From Giesbergeria sp. (GTDB lineage Bacteria > Pseudomonadota > Gammaproteobacteria > Burkholderiales > Burkholderiaceae_C), in NCBI GenBank assembly GCA_017985015.1, contig JAGNYI010000016.1, positions 1-64,000 on the forward strand: 64,000 nt of DNA, read 5' to 3'. Below, one piece after another: positions 1 through 8,770 of the stretch (within the stretch, counting starts at the first letter, position 1; every line of letters begins with the position of its first letter). The notes under the pieces were generated by a model that saw only the letters and a list, made by a program, of their open reading frames with translations, was not told the origin of the DNA and ran no database searches. Position numbers and translations under genes: made by a program.

Positions 1-245
1 GCAGAGCGATCATCATGGCTTGACACTCCCGGTAGGTTCAAGCGACTCTATCAACTCCCGCAGAACAGTCCTGGCTATGAACAACGGGTAGCGCTTAGAG
101 TCTATGCAATCGTCCGGGATGCGACACTTAGGGAAGGGGCTGAGGGCCGCGGCTCCAAGCCTGCCTGCGCAAGCTTGGACGCCTCGAAGAGCTGCCGCCT
201 CCGGCGGCCAGCACCGAGCGGCGCAGCCGCGCAGGGGGATGATCC
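1..245. other. left edge, no gene assigned
   Basis: No gene is supported between the window edge and the end of gltL. A GC hairpin (GCCGCC, loop TCC, GGCGGC) lies at 194-208, downstream of gltL on the minus strand. It has no T-tract, so it is at best a weak terminator. A minus-strand open frame ends with TGA at 13-15 and uses codons that are rare elsewhere in the window (ATA, AGG, ACT, AGT). It has no visible start and no family I recognise. It could be the tail of a foreign gene or simply chance. Confidence 0.3.
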
Positions 246-983
246 CTAATGCGCCAGGATCTTGTTCAGAAAATCCTTGGTGCGCGGCTGGCGGGCTTCG
301 AGGTTGTTGAAGAACTCCTCGCGCGAGCAGTCCTCAAGAATCTTTCCACCCACGTCCATAAAGATCACGCGGTGCGCCACCTTGCGGGCAAAGCCCATTT
401 CGTGGGTGACGCACATCATGGTCATGCCCTCGTTGGCCAAACCCACCATCACGTCGAGCACCTCACCCACCATTTCGGGGTCGAGCGCGGAGGTGGGCTC
501 GTCGAACAGCATGACGATGGGGTCCATGGACAGCGCACGGGCAATGGCCACGCGCTGCTGCTGACCCCCCGAGAGCTGACCGGGAAACTTGTCCTTGTGG
601 GCGGTCAGGCCCACCCGTTCGAGCATCTTCAGGCCACGTTTTTTGGCGTCGTCGGTACTGCGGCCCAGCACCTTGATCTGTGCAATGGTCAGGTTTTCCG
701 TCACCGAGAGGTGCGGGAACAGCTCGAAATGCTGGAACACCATGCCCACGCGGCTGCGCAGCTTGGGCAGGTTGGTCTTGGGGTCGTGCACCGGCACGCC
801 ATCGACCCAGATCTCACCCTTCTGGAAGGGTTCGAGCGCGTTGATGGTCTTGATCAGTGTGGACTTGCCCGAGCCCGAAGGGCCGCAGACGACGACCACT
901 TCGCCCTTCTGGATGGTGGTGGAGCAATCGGTCAGCACCTGGAAGCTGCCGTACCACTTGGAGACGTTCTTGAGTTCAATCAT
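246..983 (-). CDS. gltL: glutamate/aspartate ABC transporter ATP-binding protein
   Basis: This 245-aa protein is the ATPase of a polar amino acid importer, which powers uptake through the GltJ/GltK membrane pair. The Walker A loop GPSGSGKST is at residues 34-42, the signature [15 protein letters not shown] begins near 137, and the Walker B stretch [10 protein letters not shown] is at 159-168. Length and motif spacing match the GltL/GlnQ family. It is the last gene of a minus-strand operon and starts 9 nt after the gltK stop codon. The glutamate/aspartate assignment comes from the whole gene set; the ATPase alone cannot distinguish between polar amino acids. Confidence 0.93.
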   Translation of the reverse strand: MIELKNVSKWYGSFQVLTDCSTTIQKGEVVVVCGPSGSGKSTLIKTINALEPFQKGEIWVDGVPVHDPKTNLPKLRSRVGMVFQHFELFPHLSVTENLTIAQIKVLGRSTDDAKKRGLKMLERVGLTAHKDKFPGQLSGGQQQRVAIARALSMDPIVMLFDEPTSALDPEMVGEVLDVMVGLANEGMTMMCVTHEMGFARKVAHRVIFMDVGGKILEDCSREEFFNNLEARQPRTKDFLNKILAH

Positions 984-992
984 GCAATTTCC

Positions 993-1664
993 TTAACGCA
1001 CGATGGCAATCTTGCGGTGCAGGCGTTTCACAGCCCAGGACAGCGCAAAGCACATCACAAAGTACACGACGGCGGCTGCCAGATAGGCCTCGATAGGCCG
1101 GCCGTAGTTCTTGCCCGCAATCTCAAAGCCCTTGAGCATGTCGTAGGCGCCGATGGCATAAACCAGCGAAGTGTCCTGAAACAGGATGATGGTCTGCGTG
1201 AGCAGCACCGGCAGCATGTTCCGAAACGCCTGCGGCAAGATCACGAGCTTCATGTTCTGCCCATAGGTCATGCCCATGGCCATGCCGGCAAACACCTGGC
1301 CGCGCGAGATCGACTGAATGCCCGCACGCATGATTTCGCTGAAGTACGCCGCCTCGAAAGCGATGAAGGTCACCACCGCCGAGGTTTCTGCGCCAATCGG
1401 CCGGCCGATGATGGCAGGCATGAGCAGAAAGAACCACAGAATCACCATGACCAGCGGAATGCTGCGCATGCCGTTGACATAAATCGTGGCAGGAACCACG
1501 AGCCATTTTCGGCCCGAGAGCCGCATCAGCGCCAGCACGGTGCCAAAAATCACACCGCCAATGGTGGCCACCACAGTCAGCATCACACTGAAGTACAGGC
1601 CCTTGAGCACAAAGTTGCTCAGCAGGTCCCAGTTGTAGAACGAGAAATCGAGTGCAAGCTTCAT
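993..1664 (-). CDS. gltK: glutamate/aspartate ABC transporter permease GltK
   Basis: This 223-aa inner-membrane permease belongs to the HisM/GltK type. I chose the ATG at 1664 (start MKLALDFSFYNWDLL) because it sits 1 nt past the gltJ stop codon and gives the normal family length. Longer in-frame starts would run into gltJ. The protein has about five hydrophobic segments. The cytoplasmic loop that docks the ATPase reads EAAYFSEIMRAGIQSI, followed by GQVFAGMAMGM. It pairs with GltJ to form the translocation path. The tight spacing points to translational coupling. Confidence 0.92.
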   Translation of the reverse strand: MKLALDFSFYNWDLLSNFVLKGLYFSVMLTVVATIGGVIFGTVLALMRLSGRKWLVVPATIYVNGMRSIPLVMVILWFFLLMPAIIGRPIGAETSAVVTFIAFEAAYFSEIMRAGIQSISRGQVFAGMAMGMTYGQNMKLVILPQAFRNMLPVLLTQTIILFQDTSLVYAIGAYDMLKGFEIAGKNYGRPIEAYLAAAVVYFVMCFALSWAVKRLHRKIAIVR

Positions 1665-1665
1665 C

Positions 1666-2421
1666 TCAGTGCCCCCCGGCGCTGCTGGCCGCGATGAAGC
1701 CCGGCACGCGCGAGCGCTTCTCGATGAAGGCCATGACGCGGTTGATGGCAAACGCCGACACAACGTAGAGCGCCGTCACAGCCAGGTAGATCTCCACGCC
1801 GCGCGAGGTCTCCTCCTGCGCCTGCATGGCGAACATGGTCAACTCGGCCACCGACACCGCAAAGGCCACCGACGAGTTTTTGAAGATATTCATGGTCTCG
1901 CTGGTGAGCGGCGGAATGATGATGCGCAGCCCCATGGGCAGCAGCACGTAGCGGTAGGTCTGGAACGTGGTGAAGCCCACTGCCATGCCTGCATAGCGCT
2001 GGCCGCGCGGGAGCGACTCCAGCCCCGAGCGCACCTGCTCGGCAATGCGGGCCGACGTGAACAGTCCGAGCGCAAAAATCACCAGCACGAATCCTGGCAC
2101 GCGCTGCAGTGACGGGAAGAACGACGGCAGCACGTGGTACCAGAGGAACAGTTGCACCAGCAGCGGAATATTTCGAAACAGCTCCACCCAGGCGTTGCCC
2201 AGGCGCACCACCCAGGGCCGCCCCTGCAGCGTGCGCAACGTGCCGATGAGGCCGCCGAGCACCAGCGCCAGCGCCAGCGAGAGCAGCGACACCGACACCG
2301 TCCAGCCCCAGGCCGACAGCAGCCAATCAAGGTAGGTGATGTCGCCGCCCTTGCCGAAGCACCCGGCCACGGTGGTCTGATCCAGCGTGTCCGTGCAGAA
2401 CACCTGCCAATCCCAGCTCAT
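1666..2421 (-). CDS. gltJ: glutamate/aspartate ABC transporter permease GltJ
   Basis: This 251-aa permease is the partner of GltK. It starts MSWDWQVFCTDTLDQTT, like GltJ proteins, which carry a short N-terminal periplasmic stretch before the first membrane helix. The EAA-type loop is visible as TSARIAEQVRSGLESLPRGQ followed by RYAGMAVGF. Hydrophobic segments cover most of residues 30-230. The gene lies about 90 nt downstream of the binding-protein gene and ends 1 nt before gltK, consistent with one transcript. Confidence 0.92.
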   Translation of the reverse strand: MSWDWQVFCTDTLDQTTVAGCFGKGGDITYLDWLLSAWGWTVSVSLLSLALALVLGGLIGTLRTLQGRPWVVRLGNAWVELFRNIPLLVQLFLWYHVLPSFFPSLQRVPGFVLVIFALGLFTSARIAEQVRSGLESLPRGQRYAGMAVGFTTFQTYRYVLLPMGLRIIIPPLTSETMNIFKNSSVAFAVSVAELTMFAMQAQEETSRGVEIYLAVTALYVVSAFAINRVMAFIEKRSRVPGFIAASSAGGH

Positions 2422-2510
2422 AGGATTCCTTTCAGTTCACGGTCGTACCGCACCACGAAAAAGCCCCCTCGAACCGACGGCTCAAAGGGGGCCTGGAAAT
2501 GCTACCCGCC

Positions 2511-3410
2511 TTACTTCTTGGCGTAGTCTTCCATGGGCTTGTCGTTCGGATGCGCCCAAGCGTTCTTGGTGGCCTCCGACATCGGCAGGCCAATCTTGGT
2601 GTTGGTCGGCGGCACGGGCTGCATGAACCACTTGTCGTAGAGCTTGGCCAGCGAACCGTCAGCAATCTGGCGCTTGATGGAATCGTCCACCGCCTTCTTG
2701 AAGGCCGGGTCGTCCTTGCGCAGCATGCAGGCGATGGGTTCCACCGACAGCACTTCGCCAACGATCTTGTAATCGGCGGGGTTCTTGGCCTTGGAGATAT
2801 TGGCGGCCAGAATGGAGCCGTCCATCACGAAGGCGTCGGCGCGGCCGGTTTCCACCATCAGGAAGCTGTCGGCATGGTCCTTGCCATAGACTTCCTTGAA
2901 GTCCAGGTTGCCGGCGCGCTCGTTCTTGCGCAGGGTCTGCACAGAGGTAGTGCCGGTGGTGGTGGCTACCGTGCGACCCTTCAGATCCGTGATGGAGTTG
3001 ATGCCGGAATTGGCCTTGACCGCCATGCGCACCTCTTCCACATAGGTGGTCACGGCAAAAGCCACGTCTTTTTGGCGCGCGGCATTGTTGGTGGTGGAAC
3101 CACATTCAAGGTCCACCGTGCCGTTGGTCACCAGCGGAATGCGGTTTTGCGAGGTGACGGGCTGGTACTTGACGTCCAACTTGGCCAGGCCCAACTGCTT
3201 CTGGATGTCGTCCAGAACGCGCTCGCCCATTTCGGTGTGAAAACCGACGTACTTGCCGTTGCCCAACGTGTACGAGAGGCCCGACGATTCGCGCACGCCC
3301 AGCGTGACGCTGCCCGAGCCTTTGATTTTCGCCAGCGTGTCGTTGGCCTGCGCCATGGCGCTACCGGCAGCCAGGGCTACGATAGCCGCAGCCAATAGAT
3401 GTTTTTTCAT
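2511..3410 (-). CDS. gltI: glutamate/aspartate-type periplasmic binding protein (GltI)
   Basis: This 299-aa solute-binding protein feeds the GltJKL importer. I chose the ATG at 3410 because it opens a clean signal peptide (MKKHLLAAAIVALAAGSAMA, then QANDTL). The mature part carries the family's ligand-binding signatures: GSVTLGVRESSG near the N-terminus, VDLECGSTTNNAARQKDVAF, and GRTVATTTGTTSVQTLR. The longer upstream in-frame stretch lacks a signal sequence and is rejected. It is one of two adjacent paralogues; this copy is next to the permease genes and is the likelier main receptor. Confidence 0.92.
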   Translation of the reverse strand: MKKHLLAAAIVALAAGSAMAQANDTLAKIKGSGSVTLGVRESSGLSYTLGNGKYVGFHTEMGERVLDDIQKQLGLAKLDVKYQPVTSQNRIPLVTNGTVDLECGSTTNNAARQKDVAFAVTTYVEEVRMAVKANSGINSITDLKGRTVATTTGTTSVQTLRKNERAGNLDFKEVYGKDHADSFLMVETGRADAFVMDGSILAANISKAKNPADYKIVGEVLSVEPIACMLRKDDPAFKKAVDDSIKRQIADGSLAKLYDKWFMQPVPPTNTKIGLPMSEATKNAWAHPNDKPMEDYAKK

Positions 3411-3493
3411 GCTTTGTCTCCTTTGGTGTATGCCGAAAACGGCGGATTCTACGGCGCTCGGCCCATGCGTCGCCGACGCTGGGCTGTTGAAAT

Positions 3494-4387
3494 TCAGAAC
3501 GGAACCTTGTCGGTCGGGTATTTCCAGAAATCGCGCATCAAATAGTTCACTGGCAAGTTGAGCGAGCGGTTCTGCGGCGGGATGGGCTGCATGAACCATT
3601 TGTCGTACATGGTATAGATTTCGCGAGTGGTAATGAGGCGGCGCATTTCATCGTCCACCAGTTTCTTGAACGCTGCATCGCCCGGCGGCAGCATGATGGC
3701 CAGCGGCTCGGTGGTGACGAAGCGACCCACCACTTTAAGCGCCTTGGGGTCTGGCCGCCCCGCAGCCAGGCCGTAGAGCAGCACGTCGTCCATCACAAAG
3801 GCGTCGGCTTCGCCCTTCTCGACCATTTCCACCGCCCGGGCATGGTCGGGCGCTTCGACGATGTTCAGTCCCATCAGCCGCTCACGGTTGGCCTGCACCA
3901 CCGCGAGCAGCGGGGTGGTTCCCTTGGTGGAAACCAGCTTCTTGCCGGCGAGATCCTCGATGCGCGTGACCGAACTGTCAGCCCGCACCAGCAGGCGCGC
4001 GCCGGTGATGAAGTGCGGAATGGTGAAAGCCACTTTTTGGCGCCGTTCGGCATTGTTGGTGGTTGAACCACACTCCATATCCGCCTTGCCCTCGGCAATG
4101 ACGCTGACGCGATTGGCCGGGGTGACCTGCAGAAACGTCACGCCCATGTCCTTTTTGCCTGTCTGGCGACGTACCGTCTCTGCCAGATGCAGGCACATAT
4201 CCATGGCGTAGCCTATGGGCTGCCCCGTTTTTTCATTGACGTACGAAAACGGCACCGACGACTCGCGGTGCGCAATCACCAGTTTCCCACCCGCCATGAC
4301 ACGGTCCAGCACGCCGGGCGCAGCGAGGCACGACATGCTTGCTGCAGTGCCCACTGCCAACCAGACCAAGCGAGAAAGTAGCTTCAT
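3494..4387 (-). CDS. second GltI-like periplasmic binding protein
   Basis: This 297-aa paralogue of the downstream GltI starts at 4387, with a signal peptide MKLLSRLVWLAVGTAASMSC then LAAPG. An alternative ATG lies 18 nt upstream. It keeps the signature blocks (KLVIAHRESSVPFSYVNE, ADMECGSTTNNAERRQKVAF, GKKLVSTKGTTPLLAV) but differs clearly elsewhere. It lies 83 nt upstream of gltI in the same direction, so both probably share a transcript. Tandem binding proteins on one permease usually widen substrate range; that role is an inference here. Confidence 0.88.
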   Translation of the reverse strand: MKLLSRLVWLAVGTAASMSCLAAPGVLDRVMAGGKLVIAHRESSVPFSYVNEKTGQPIGYAMDMCLHLAETVRRQTGKKDMGVTFLQVTPANRVSVIAEGKADMECGSTTNNAERRQKVAFTIPHFITGARLLVRADSSVTRIEDLAGKKLVSTKGTTPLLAVVQANRERLMGLNIVEAPDHARAVEMVEKGEADAFVMDDVLLYGLAAGRPDPKALKVVGRFVTTEPLAIMLPPGDAAFKKLVDDEMRRLITTREIYTMYDKWFMQPIPPQNRSLNLPVNYLMRDFWKYPTDKVPF

Positions 4388-4496
4388 GATGTTCGGCTTG
4401 CGCAAGCCAACCGGGCTTCAGTAACAAAGGGTGCGACTGTACGGGCACGGTCTGCGGGCATCCAATGCAAATTCCGTGCAGGAACATGCAAAACAA

Positions 4497-5438
4497 TCAT
4501 GGCCGGGGGACTGGCTCATTCTGCTCACACAGAAAATCCCACAGCGCGTCGCGTTTGCTGCGCCCACCCTCGCGCGCGCCAGGGCGTTCGCGACAAATGC
4601 GAACGTCCATGGTCATTTTCAGCCCCGGCAACTCGGGCGGCGCGGCGCTGACCAGCCGGCGCGCACGCAAGTCCTTTTTTGCGGCACTCAGAGGCAGGAA
4701 GGCGATGCCGTGGCCCTCAAGCGCCATCGCCTTGAGGCCTTCGGCCATGTCGGTTTCGTAGACCCGATCGAGGTGCAGCGGGAGGGGTGATTCCTTCAAA
4801 ATCAACTCGGTAAGTCGCCCGAGATACGCCCCCGGGGCGTAGGCCAGATAAGGAAGCGGACTCGCCGCACTGCCGGGCAGACAGTACAGGGGGCGTCCAT
4901 CGGCGCCTGGCCGAACATAGGGCGCAAGCACCTCCTGGCCGAGGCTCAGCATTTCGTAACGGTTGGCATCGAGCTGAAATGGCTGGGAGGCATGGTGGTA
5001 GGTCACCAGCAGATCGCAACTGCCTTCGACCAGCCGCATCACCGCATCGTGGACGTTCAGTGCAATCAGACGGCTCTTGAAAGGTCCGAAACGCTCGCGC
5101 ATGCGCGAGACCCATTCAGGGAAAAAGGTGAAGGCCAGCGTATGCGGCACCGCGAACTCGATCATGTCCTGGCTGGAAGTGCCGTGCGCGCGCAGCACGG
5201 CGCGGGTGCTGTGCAGCGCCTGCAGCATCTCGAGGGACTGCTCGTACAGCGTGCGGCCTGCGGGCGTCAGGCGCGTCGGGTACGAGCTGCGATCGACCAG
5301 ATCGGTCCCGGCCCAGGCCTCCAGGGCCTGGATGCGGCGCGAAAACGCCGGCTGCGTCACATGGCGCAACTGGGCCGAACGGCTGAAGCTGCGCGTCTCG
5401 GCCAGACTTACGAAATCTTCAAGCCACTTGGTTTCCAT
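4497..5438 (-). CDS. LysR-family regulator, HypT (YjiE)-like subgroup
   Basis: This 313-aa protein has an N-terminal winged helix-turn-helix (METKWLEDFVSLAETRSFS, then HVTQPAFSRRIQALE) and a C-terminal effector domain. The start METKWL and the NVSQPAFSRR-like recognition helix recall Escherichia coli HypT (YjiE), a hypochlorite-responsive LysR protein, more than an amino-acid regulator. It lies 109 nt upstream of the two gltI-like genes in the same direction and is divergent from dctQ, so it could control either cluster. The effector is unknown. Confidence 0.82.
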   Translation of the reverse strand: METKWLEDFVSLAETRSFSRSAQLRHVTQPAFSRRIQALEAWAGTDLVDRSSYPTRLTPAGRTLYEQSLEMLQALHSTRAVLRAHGTSSQDMIEFAVPHTLAFTFFPEWVSRMRERFGPFKSRLIALNVHDAVMRLVEGSCDLLVTYHHASQPFQLDANRYEMLSLGQEVLAPYVRPGADGRPLYCLPGSAASPLPYLAYAPGAYLGRLTELILKESPLPLHLDRVYETDMAEGLKAMALEGHGIAFLPLSAAKKDLRARRLVSAAPPELPGLKMTMDVRICRERPGAREGGRSKRDALWDFLCEQNEPVPRP

Positions 5439-5460
5439 CGGTCGATTATCCGCTGTGCCC

Positions 5461-5477
5461 GGCGCGCCATGCGCGCC
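5461..5477. promoter_or_regulatory. inverted repeat between LysR gene and dctQ
   Basis: A perfect 7-bp inverted repeat (GGCGCGC, spacer CAT, GCGCGCC) lies in the 134-nt divergent gap, 23 nt upstream of the LysR start. Its position suits an autoregulatory or shared operator, but the GC-only sequence could be chance in this genome. Confidence 0.3.
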
Positions 5478-5572
5478 AGCCGCAGTGCAGTTGCGATGCC
5501 CGCATAATGTTTGGCCTCTGCGCCACGCGGTCCGGACCCTGCCATTTCTTCCCCCTCGCCTTCGTTTTTCGT

Positions 5573-6136
5573 ATGCCCCCTCCCGAACCGCCCCCGCTGC
5601 CGGCTGCTGCTGCCGACCAGGAACCGCGCTCGCTCGCGCTGGAAGACTGGCTCACTGTGCTGATCATGGCGCTGCTGGCCCTCATCACCTTCGCCAACGT
5701 GCTGGTGCGCTATTTCACCGACTCCTCGTTCGCCTGGACCGAGGAGATCTCGGTCTTCCTGATGATCGTGCTGGCCATGGTGGCCGGCTCGGCCGCCGTG
5801 GCGCGCGACCGCCACATCCGCATTGAATTCTTCGCCGAGGGCGGCTCGATGGCGCGGCGCAAGCGCCTGGCGCAGCTCGGCGCGCTGCTCGTCGCCCTGC
5901 TGTTTTCGACCATCGCCGTGCTCAGCGTGCGCGTGGTCTGGGACGACTACCGCTTTGGCGAGACCTCGCCGGGCATCGGCGTGCCGCAGTGGTGGTATTC
6001 GATCTGGCTGCCGGTGTTCTCGCTGCTCATCACCTGGCGCGCCATCGGCCTGTTCCGGCGCCGCAGCCAGGTGCCGCCGGACGTGGAGTTCCCGCAGCCG
6101 GCCAGCCCCGCCGGCCAGGGCGAGCAGCAGCCATGA
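5573..6136 (+). CDS. dctQ: TRAP transporter small permease DctQ
   Basis: This protein of about 187 aa is the small membrane subunit of a tripartite ATP-independent periplasmic transporter. I chose the ATG at 5573 (MPPPEPPPLPAAAA) as the first ATG before the conserved domain; its proline-rich N-terminus precedes four predicted helices. The family signature is visible as NVLVRYFTDSSFAWTEEISV followed by FLMIVLAMVAGSAAVARDRH. The stop codon overlaps the dctM start (ATGA at 6133-6136), so the two are translationally coupled. Confidence 0.9.
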   Translation: MPPPEPPPLPAAAADQEPRSLALEDWLTVLIMALLALITFANVLVRYFTDSSFAWTEEISVFLMIVLAMVAGSAAVARDRHIRIEFFAEGGSMARRKRLAQLGALLVALLFSTIAVLSVRVVWDDYRFGETSPGIGVPQWWYSIWLPVFSLLITWRAIGLFRRRSQVPPDVEFPQPASPAGQGEQQP

Positions 6137-7431
6137 TCGCCACGCTGCTGTTTGTGGCCTTTCTGGGCCTGATGTTCCTGGGCGTGCCGATTGGCGCCGC
6201 CCTGGGCCTGGCCGGCGCCACCGCCATCGCCCTGGCCAATGCCGACAGCCAGTGGTTCGGCCTGCTCGCCGTGCCGCAGAACTTCTATGCCGGCCTGGGC
6301 AAGTACCCGCTGCTGGCCATCCCGATGTTCGTGCTGGTGGGCTCGATCTTCGACCGCTCGGGCGTCGCCCTGCGCCTGGTGAACTTCGCCGTGGCGATCG
6401 TCGGGCGCGGCCCGGGCATGCTGCCGCTCGTCGCCATTGCCGTGGCCATGTTCCTGGGCGGCATCTCGGGCTCGGGGCCGGCCAACGCCGCCGCCGTGGG
6501 CGGCGTGATGATTGCCGCCATGAACCGCGCCGGCTACCCCGGCAGCTTCTCGGCCAGCGTGGTGGGCGCCGCGGCGGCCACCGACATCCTGATTCCGCCC
6601 TCGGTGGCGTTCATCATCTATTCGGTGCTGGTCCCGGGCGCCTCGGTGCCGGCGCTGTTCGCCGCCGGCATGGTGCCCGGCATCCTGGCCGGCGTGGCGC
6701 TGATCGTGCCCGCCGTATGGATGGCGCGGCGGCACAAGATGGGCCAGCTGGAAGCGACCATGCCGCGCCCGCCGTTCTGGAAGAGCCTGCGCGAAGCCCT
6801 GTGGGGCCTGGCCGCGCCGGTGCTGATCCTGGGCGGCATGCGCGCGGGCTGGTTCACGCCGACCGAGGCCGCCGTGGTGGCCGTGTTCTACGGGCTGTTC
6901 GTCGGCATGGTGGTGCACCGCACCATGACCGTGCGCGACCTGTTCCCCATGCTGCGCGAATCGGGCGAGCTGTCGGCGGTGATCCTGCTCGTGGTGTCCT
7001 TGGCCGGCATCTTCGCCTTCTCGCTCTCGACCCTGGGCGTGATTGACCCGGTGGCGGCCGCCATCGTGAACTCTGGCCTGGGCGAATACGGCGTGTTGTC
7101 GCTGCTCATCCTGCTGCTCGTCACCGTCGGCATGTTCCTCGACGGCATCTCCATCTTTCTGATCTTCGTGCCGCTCCTGCTGCCCATCATGAACCACTAC
7201 CACTGGGACCCGGTATGGTTCGGCGTGATCCTCACGCTCAAGGTGGCGCTGGGCCAGTTCACGCCGCCGTTGGCCGTGAACCTGATGGTCTCGTGCCGCA
7301 TCGCCGGCGTGCGCATGGAGTCCACCGTGCGCTGGGTGGGCCCCATGCTGCTGGCCATGTTCCTGGTGATGGTGCTGGTGATCGCCTTCCCGCAGCTGGC
7401 CCTGTGGCTGCCGGCCAAGCTCGGATATTGA
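6133..7431 (+). CDS. dctM: TRAP transporter large permease DctM
   Basis: This 432-aa polytopic membrane protein is the transport subunit of the TRAP system, which uses ion gradients to import organic acids. It starts MIATLLFVAFLGLMFLGVPI, and the ATG at 6133 overlaps the dctQ stop. Family blocks include GGISGSGPANAAAVGG, AAAATDILIPPSVAFIIY and LTLKVALGQFTPPLAVNLMV. An in-frame extension upstream would overlap dctQ extensively and is rejected. A copy of the AAGCGCTAGAG repeat separates it from dctP. Confidence 0.93.
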   Translation: MIATLLFVAFLGLMFLGVPIGAALGLAGATAIALANADSQWFGLLAVPQNFYAGLGKYPLLAIPMFVLVGSIFDRSGVALRLVNFAVAIVGRGPGMLPLVAIAVAMFLGGISGSGPANAAAVGGVMIAAMNRAGYPGSFSASVVGAAAATDILIPPSVAFIIYSVLVPGASVPALFAAGMVPGILAGVALIVPAVWMARRHKMGQLEATMPRPPFWKSLREALWGLAAPVLILGGMRAGWFTPTEAAVVAVFYGLFVGMVVHRTMTVRDLFPMLRESGELSAVILLVVSLAGIFAFSLSTLGVIDPVAAAIVNSGLGEYGVLSLLILLLVTVGMFLDGISIFLIFVPLLLPIMNHYHWDPVWFGVILTLKVALGQFTPPLAVNLMVSCRIAGVRMESTVRWVGPMLLAMFLVMVLVIAFPQLALWLPAKLGY

Positions 7432-7435
7432 TAAA

Positions 7436-7482
7436 AACAGGCTCTAGCGCTTGCTGCGTAATCATAAATAGCTACTTTTTTC
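7436..7482 (-). repeat. AAGCGCTAGAG intergenic repeat, copy A
   Basis: This is one of six related elements. It lies between dctM and dctP, and its reverse complement reads GTAGCTATTTATGATTACGC then AGCAAGCGCTAGAGCC. It is in the opposite orientation to the other five copies. It lies just upstream of the dctP ribosome-binding site, so it becomes part of the transcript leader. Confidence 0.75.
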
Positions 7483-7498
7483 ATAGCAAGGAGAACCC

Positions 7499-8536
7499 AT
7501 GAAACTGCGTACCTTCCTCACCACCGCCGTGGCCGCCGCCGCGGCCCTGGCGTTCACCGCGCCCGCCGCCCTGGCGCAGACCGCCTACAAGAGCGAATAC
7601 CGCATGTCGCTCGTGCTCGGCCCGGCTTTCCCCTGGGGCAAGGGCGGCGAGCTGTGGGCCAACAAGGTGCGCGAGCGCACGCAGGGCCGCATCAACATCA
7701 AGCTCTACCCCGGCGTCTCGCTGATCCAGGGCGACCAGACGCGCGAATTCTCCGCGCTGCGCCAGGGCGTGATCGACATGGCCATTGGCTCGACCATCAA
7801 CTGGTCGCCTCAGGTCAAGCAGCTCAACCTGTTCTCGCTGCCCTTCCTGATGCCCGACTACGCCGCCATCGACGCGCTGACCCAGGGCGAAGTCGGCAAG
7901 AGCCTGTTCCAGACGCTGGACAAGGCCGGCGTGGTGCCGCTCGCCTGGGGCGAGAACGGCTACCGCGAAATCTCGAACTCCAAGCACGCCATCAAGACCC
8001 CGGCCGACCTCAAGGGCATGAAGATTCGCGTGGTCGGCTCGCCCCTGTTCCTCGACACCTTCACCGCCCTGGGCGCCAACCCGACGCAAATGAGCTGGTC
8101 CGACGCCCAGCCCGCCATGGCCAGCGGCGCCGTGGACGGCCAGGAGAACCCGCTGTCCATCTTCACGGCCGCCAAGCTGCACACCGTCTCGCAAAAGTAC
8201 CTGACGCTTTGGGGCTACATCGCCGACCCGCTGGTCTTCGTGGTGAACAAGGACATCTGGAATTCCTGGACGCCTGCGGACCGCGAAATCGTCAAGCAGG
8301 CCGCCATCGAAGCCGGCAAGGAGCAAATCGCACTGGCTCGCAAGGGGGTGATTGAGGCCGACAAGCCCTTGCTCAAGCAGATTGAGGGCCTTGGCGTCAC
8401 CGTGACGCAACTCACCCCCGCCGAGCGCGACGCATTCGTACAGGCTACCCGCCCGGTGTACAACAAGTGGAAGGGCCAAGTGGGAGCCGACCTGGTGAAC
8501 CTGGCCGAAAAAGCCATCGTGCAGCGCAAGCAATAG
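7499..8536 (+). CDS. dctP: TRAP transporter substrate-binding protein DctP
   Basis: This 345-aa periplasmic receptor captures the substrate for DctQM. The start at 7499 follows an AAGGAGA ribosome-binding site and opens a signal peptide of about 26 residues ending APAALAQ. Family marks are GKGGELWANKVRERTQGRIN, the central motif PADLKGMKIRVVGSPLF, and AMASGAVDGQENPLSIF. The conserved arginine in KIRV contacts the carboxylate in characterised members. The substrate is probably a C4-dicarboxylate or other organic acid; the sequence does not settle which. Confidence 0.92.
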   Translation: MKLRTFLTTAVAAAAALAFTAPAALAQTAYKSEYRMSLVLGPAFPWGKGGELWANKVRERTQGRINIKLYPGVSLIQGDQTREFSALRQGVIDMAIGSTINWSPQVKQLNLFSLPFLMPDYAAIDALTQGEVGKSLFQTLDKAGVVPLAWGENGYREISNSKHAIKTPADLKGMKIRVVGSPLFLDTFTALGANPTQMSWSDAQPAMASGAVDGQENPLSIFTAAKLHTVSQKYLTLWGYIADPLVFVVNKDIWNSWTPADREIVKQAAIEAGKEQIALARKGVIEADKPLLKQIEGLGVTVTQLTPAERDAFVQATRPVYNKWKGQVGADLVNLAEKAIVQRKQ

Positions 8537-8589
8537 GCGCGGCACCCTCGGCATACCAGCGAGGAAGCCTTCCTCGCTCGCCTTGTCAG

Positions 8590-8611
8590 GCCCCGCTCTG
8601 CGGGGCTTTTT
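8590..8611 (+). terminator. rho-independent terminator after dctP
   Basis: A perfect 7-bp stem (GCCCCGC / GCGGGGC) with a TCT loop is followed by TTTTTC, about 55 nt past the dctP stop codon. It ends the dctQMP operon and separates it from the efflux operon. Confidence 0.85.
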
Positions 8612-8770
8612 CGTGAAGTGACGGTCGCCAGGCGGATCGCCGCCTGCACTAGAGCGACAAACTGCTTGCAGCCCTTCTGACACTATTTGCTGACACGGCC
8701 AAAGACCCACTTTATCAATCCGACACATTGGCTTGTCACAATTCGTGCGCACTTCCGAACGGCTTCTTTC

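Noticed and set aside
19-52. MerR-like promoter layout (TTGACA with a long spacer over an imperfect dyad CTTGA...TCAAG)
   Set aside because: No MerR gene or target gene is visible on either side, and the dyad is imperfect.
13-180. Minus-strand open frame at the left edge ending in TGA at 13-15
   Set aside because: It has no start, unusual codon use and no recognisable family. It could be a foreign gene tail or chance; the window edge removes context.
194-208. Terminator of the glt operon
   Set aside because: The hairpin is present but lacks a T-tract on the relevant strand.
249-1697. Long plus-strand open frame opposite gltL and gltK
   Set aside because: It is the complement of well-supported transporter genes and its His/Arg-rich product has no family features.
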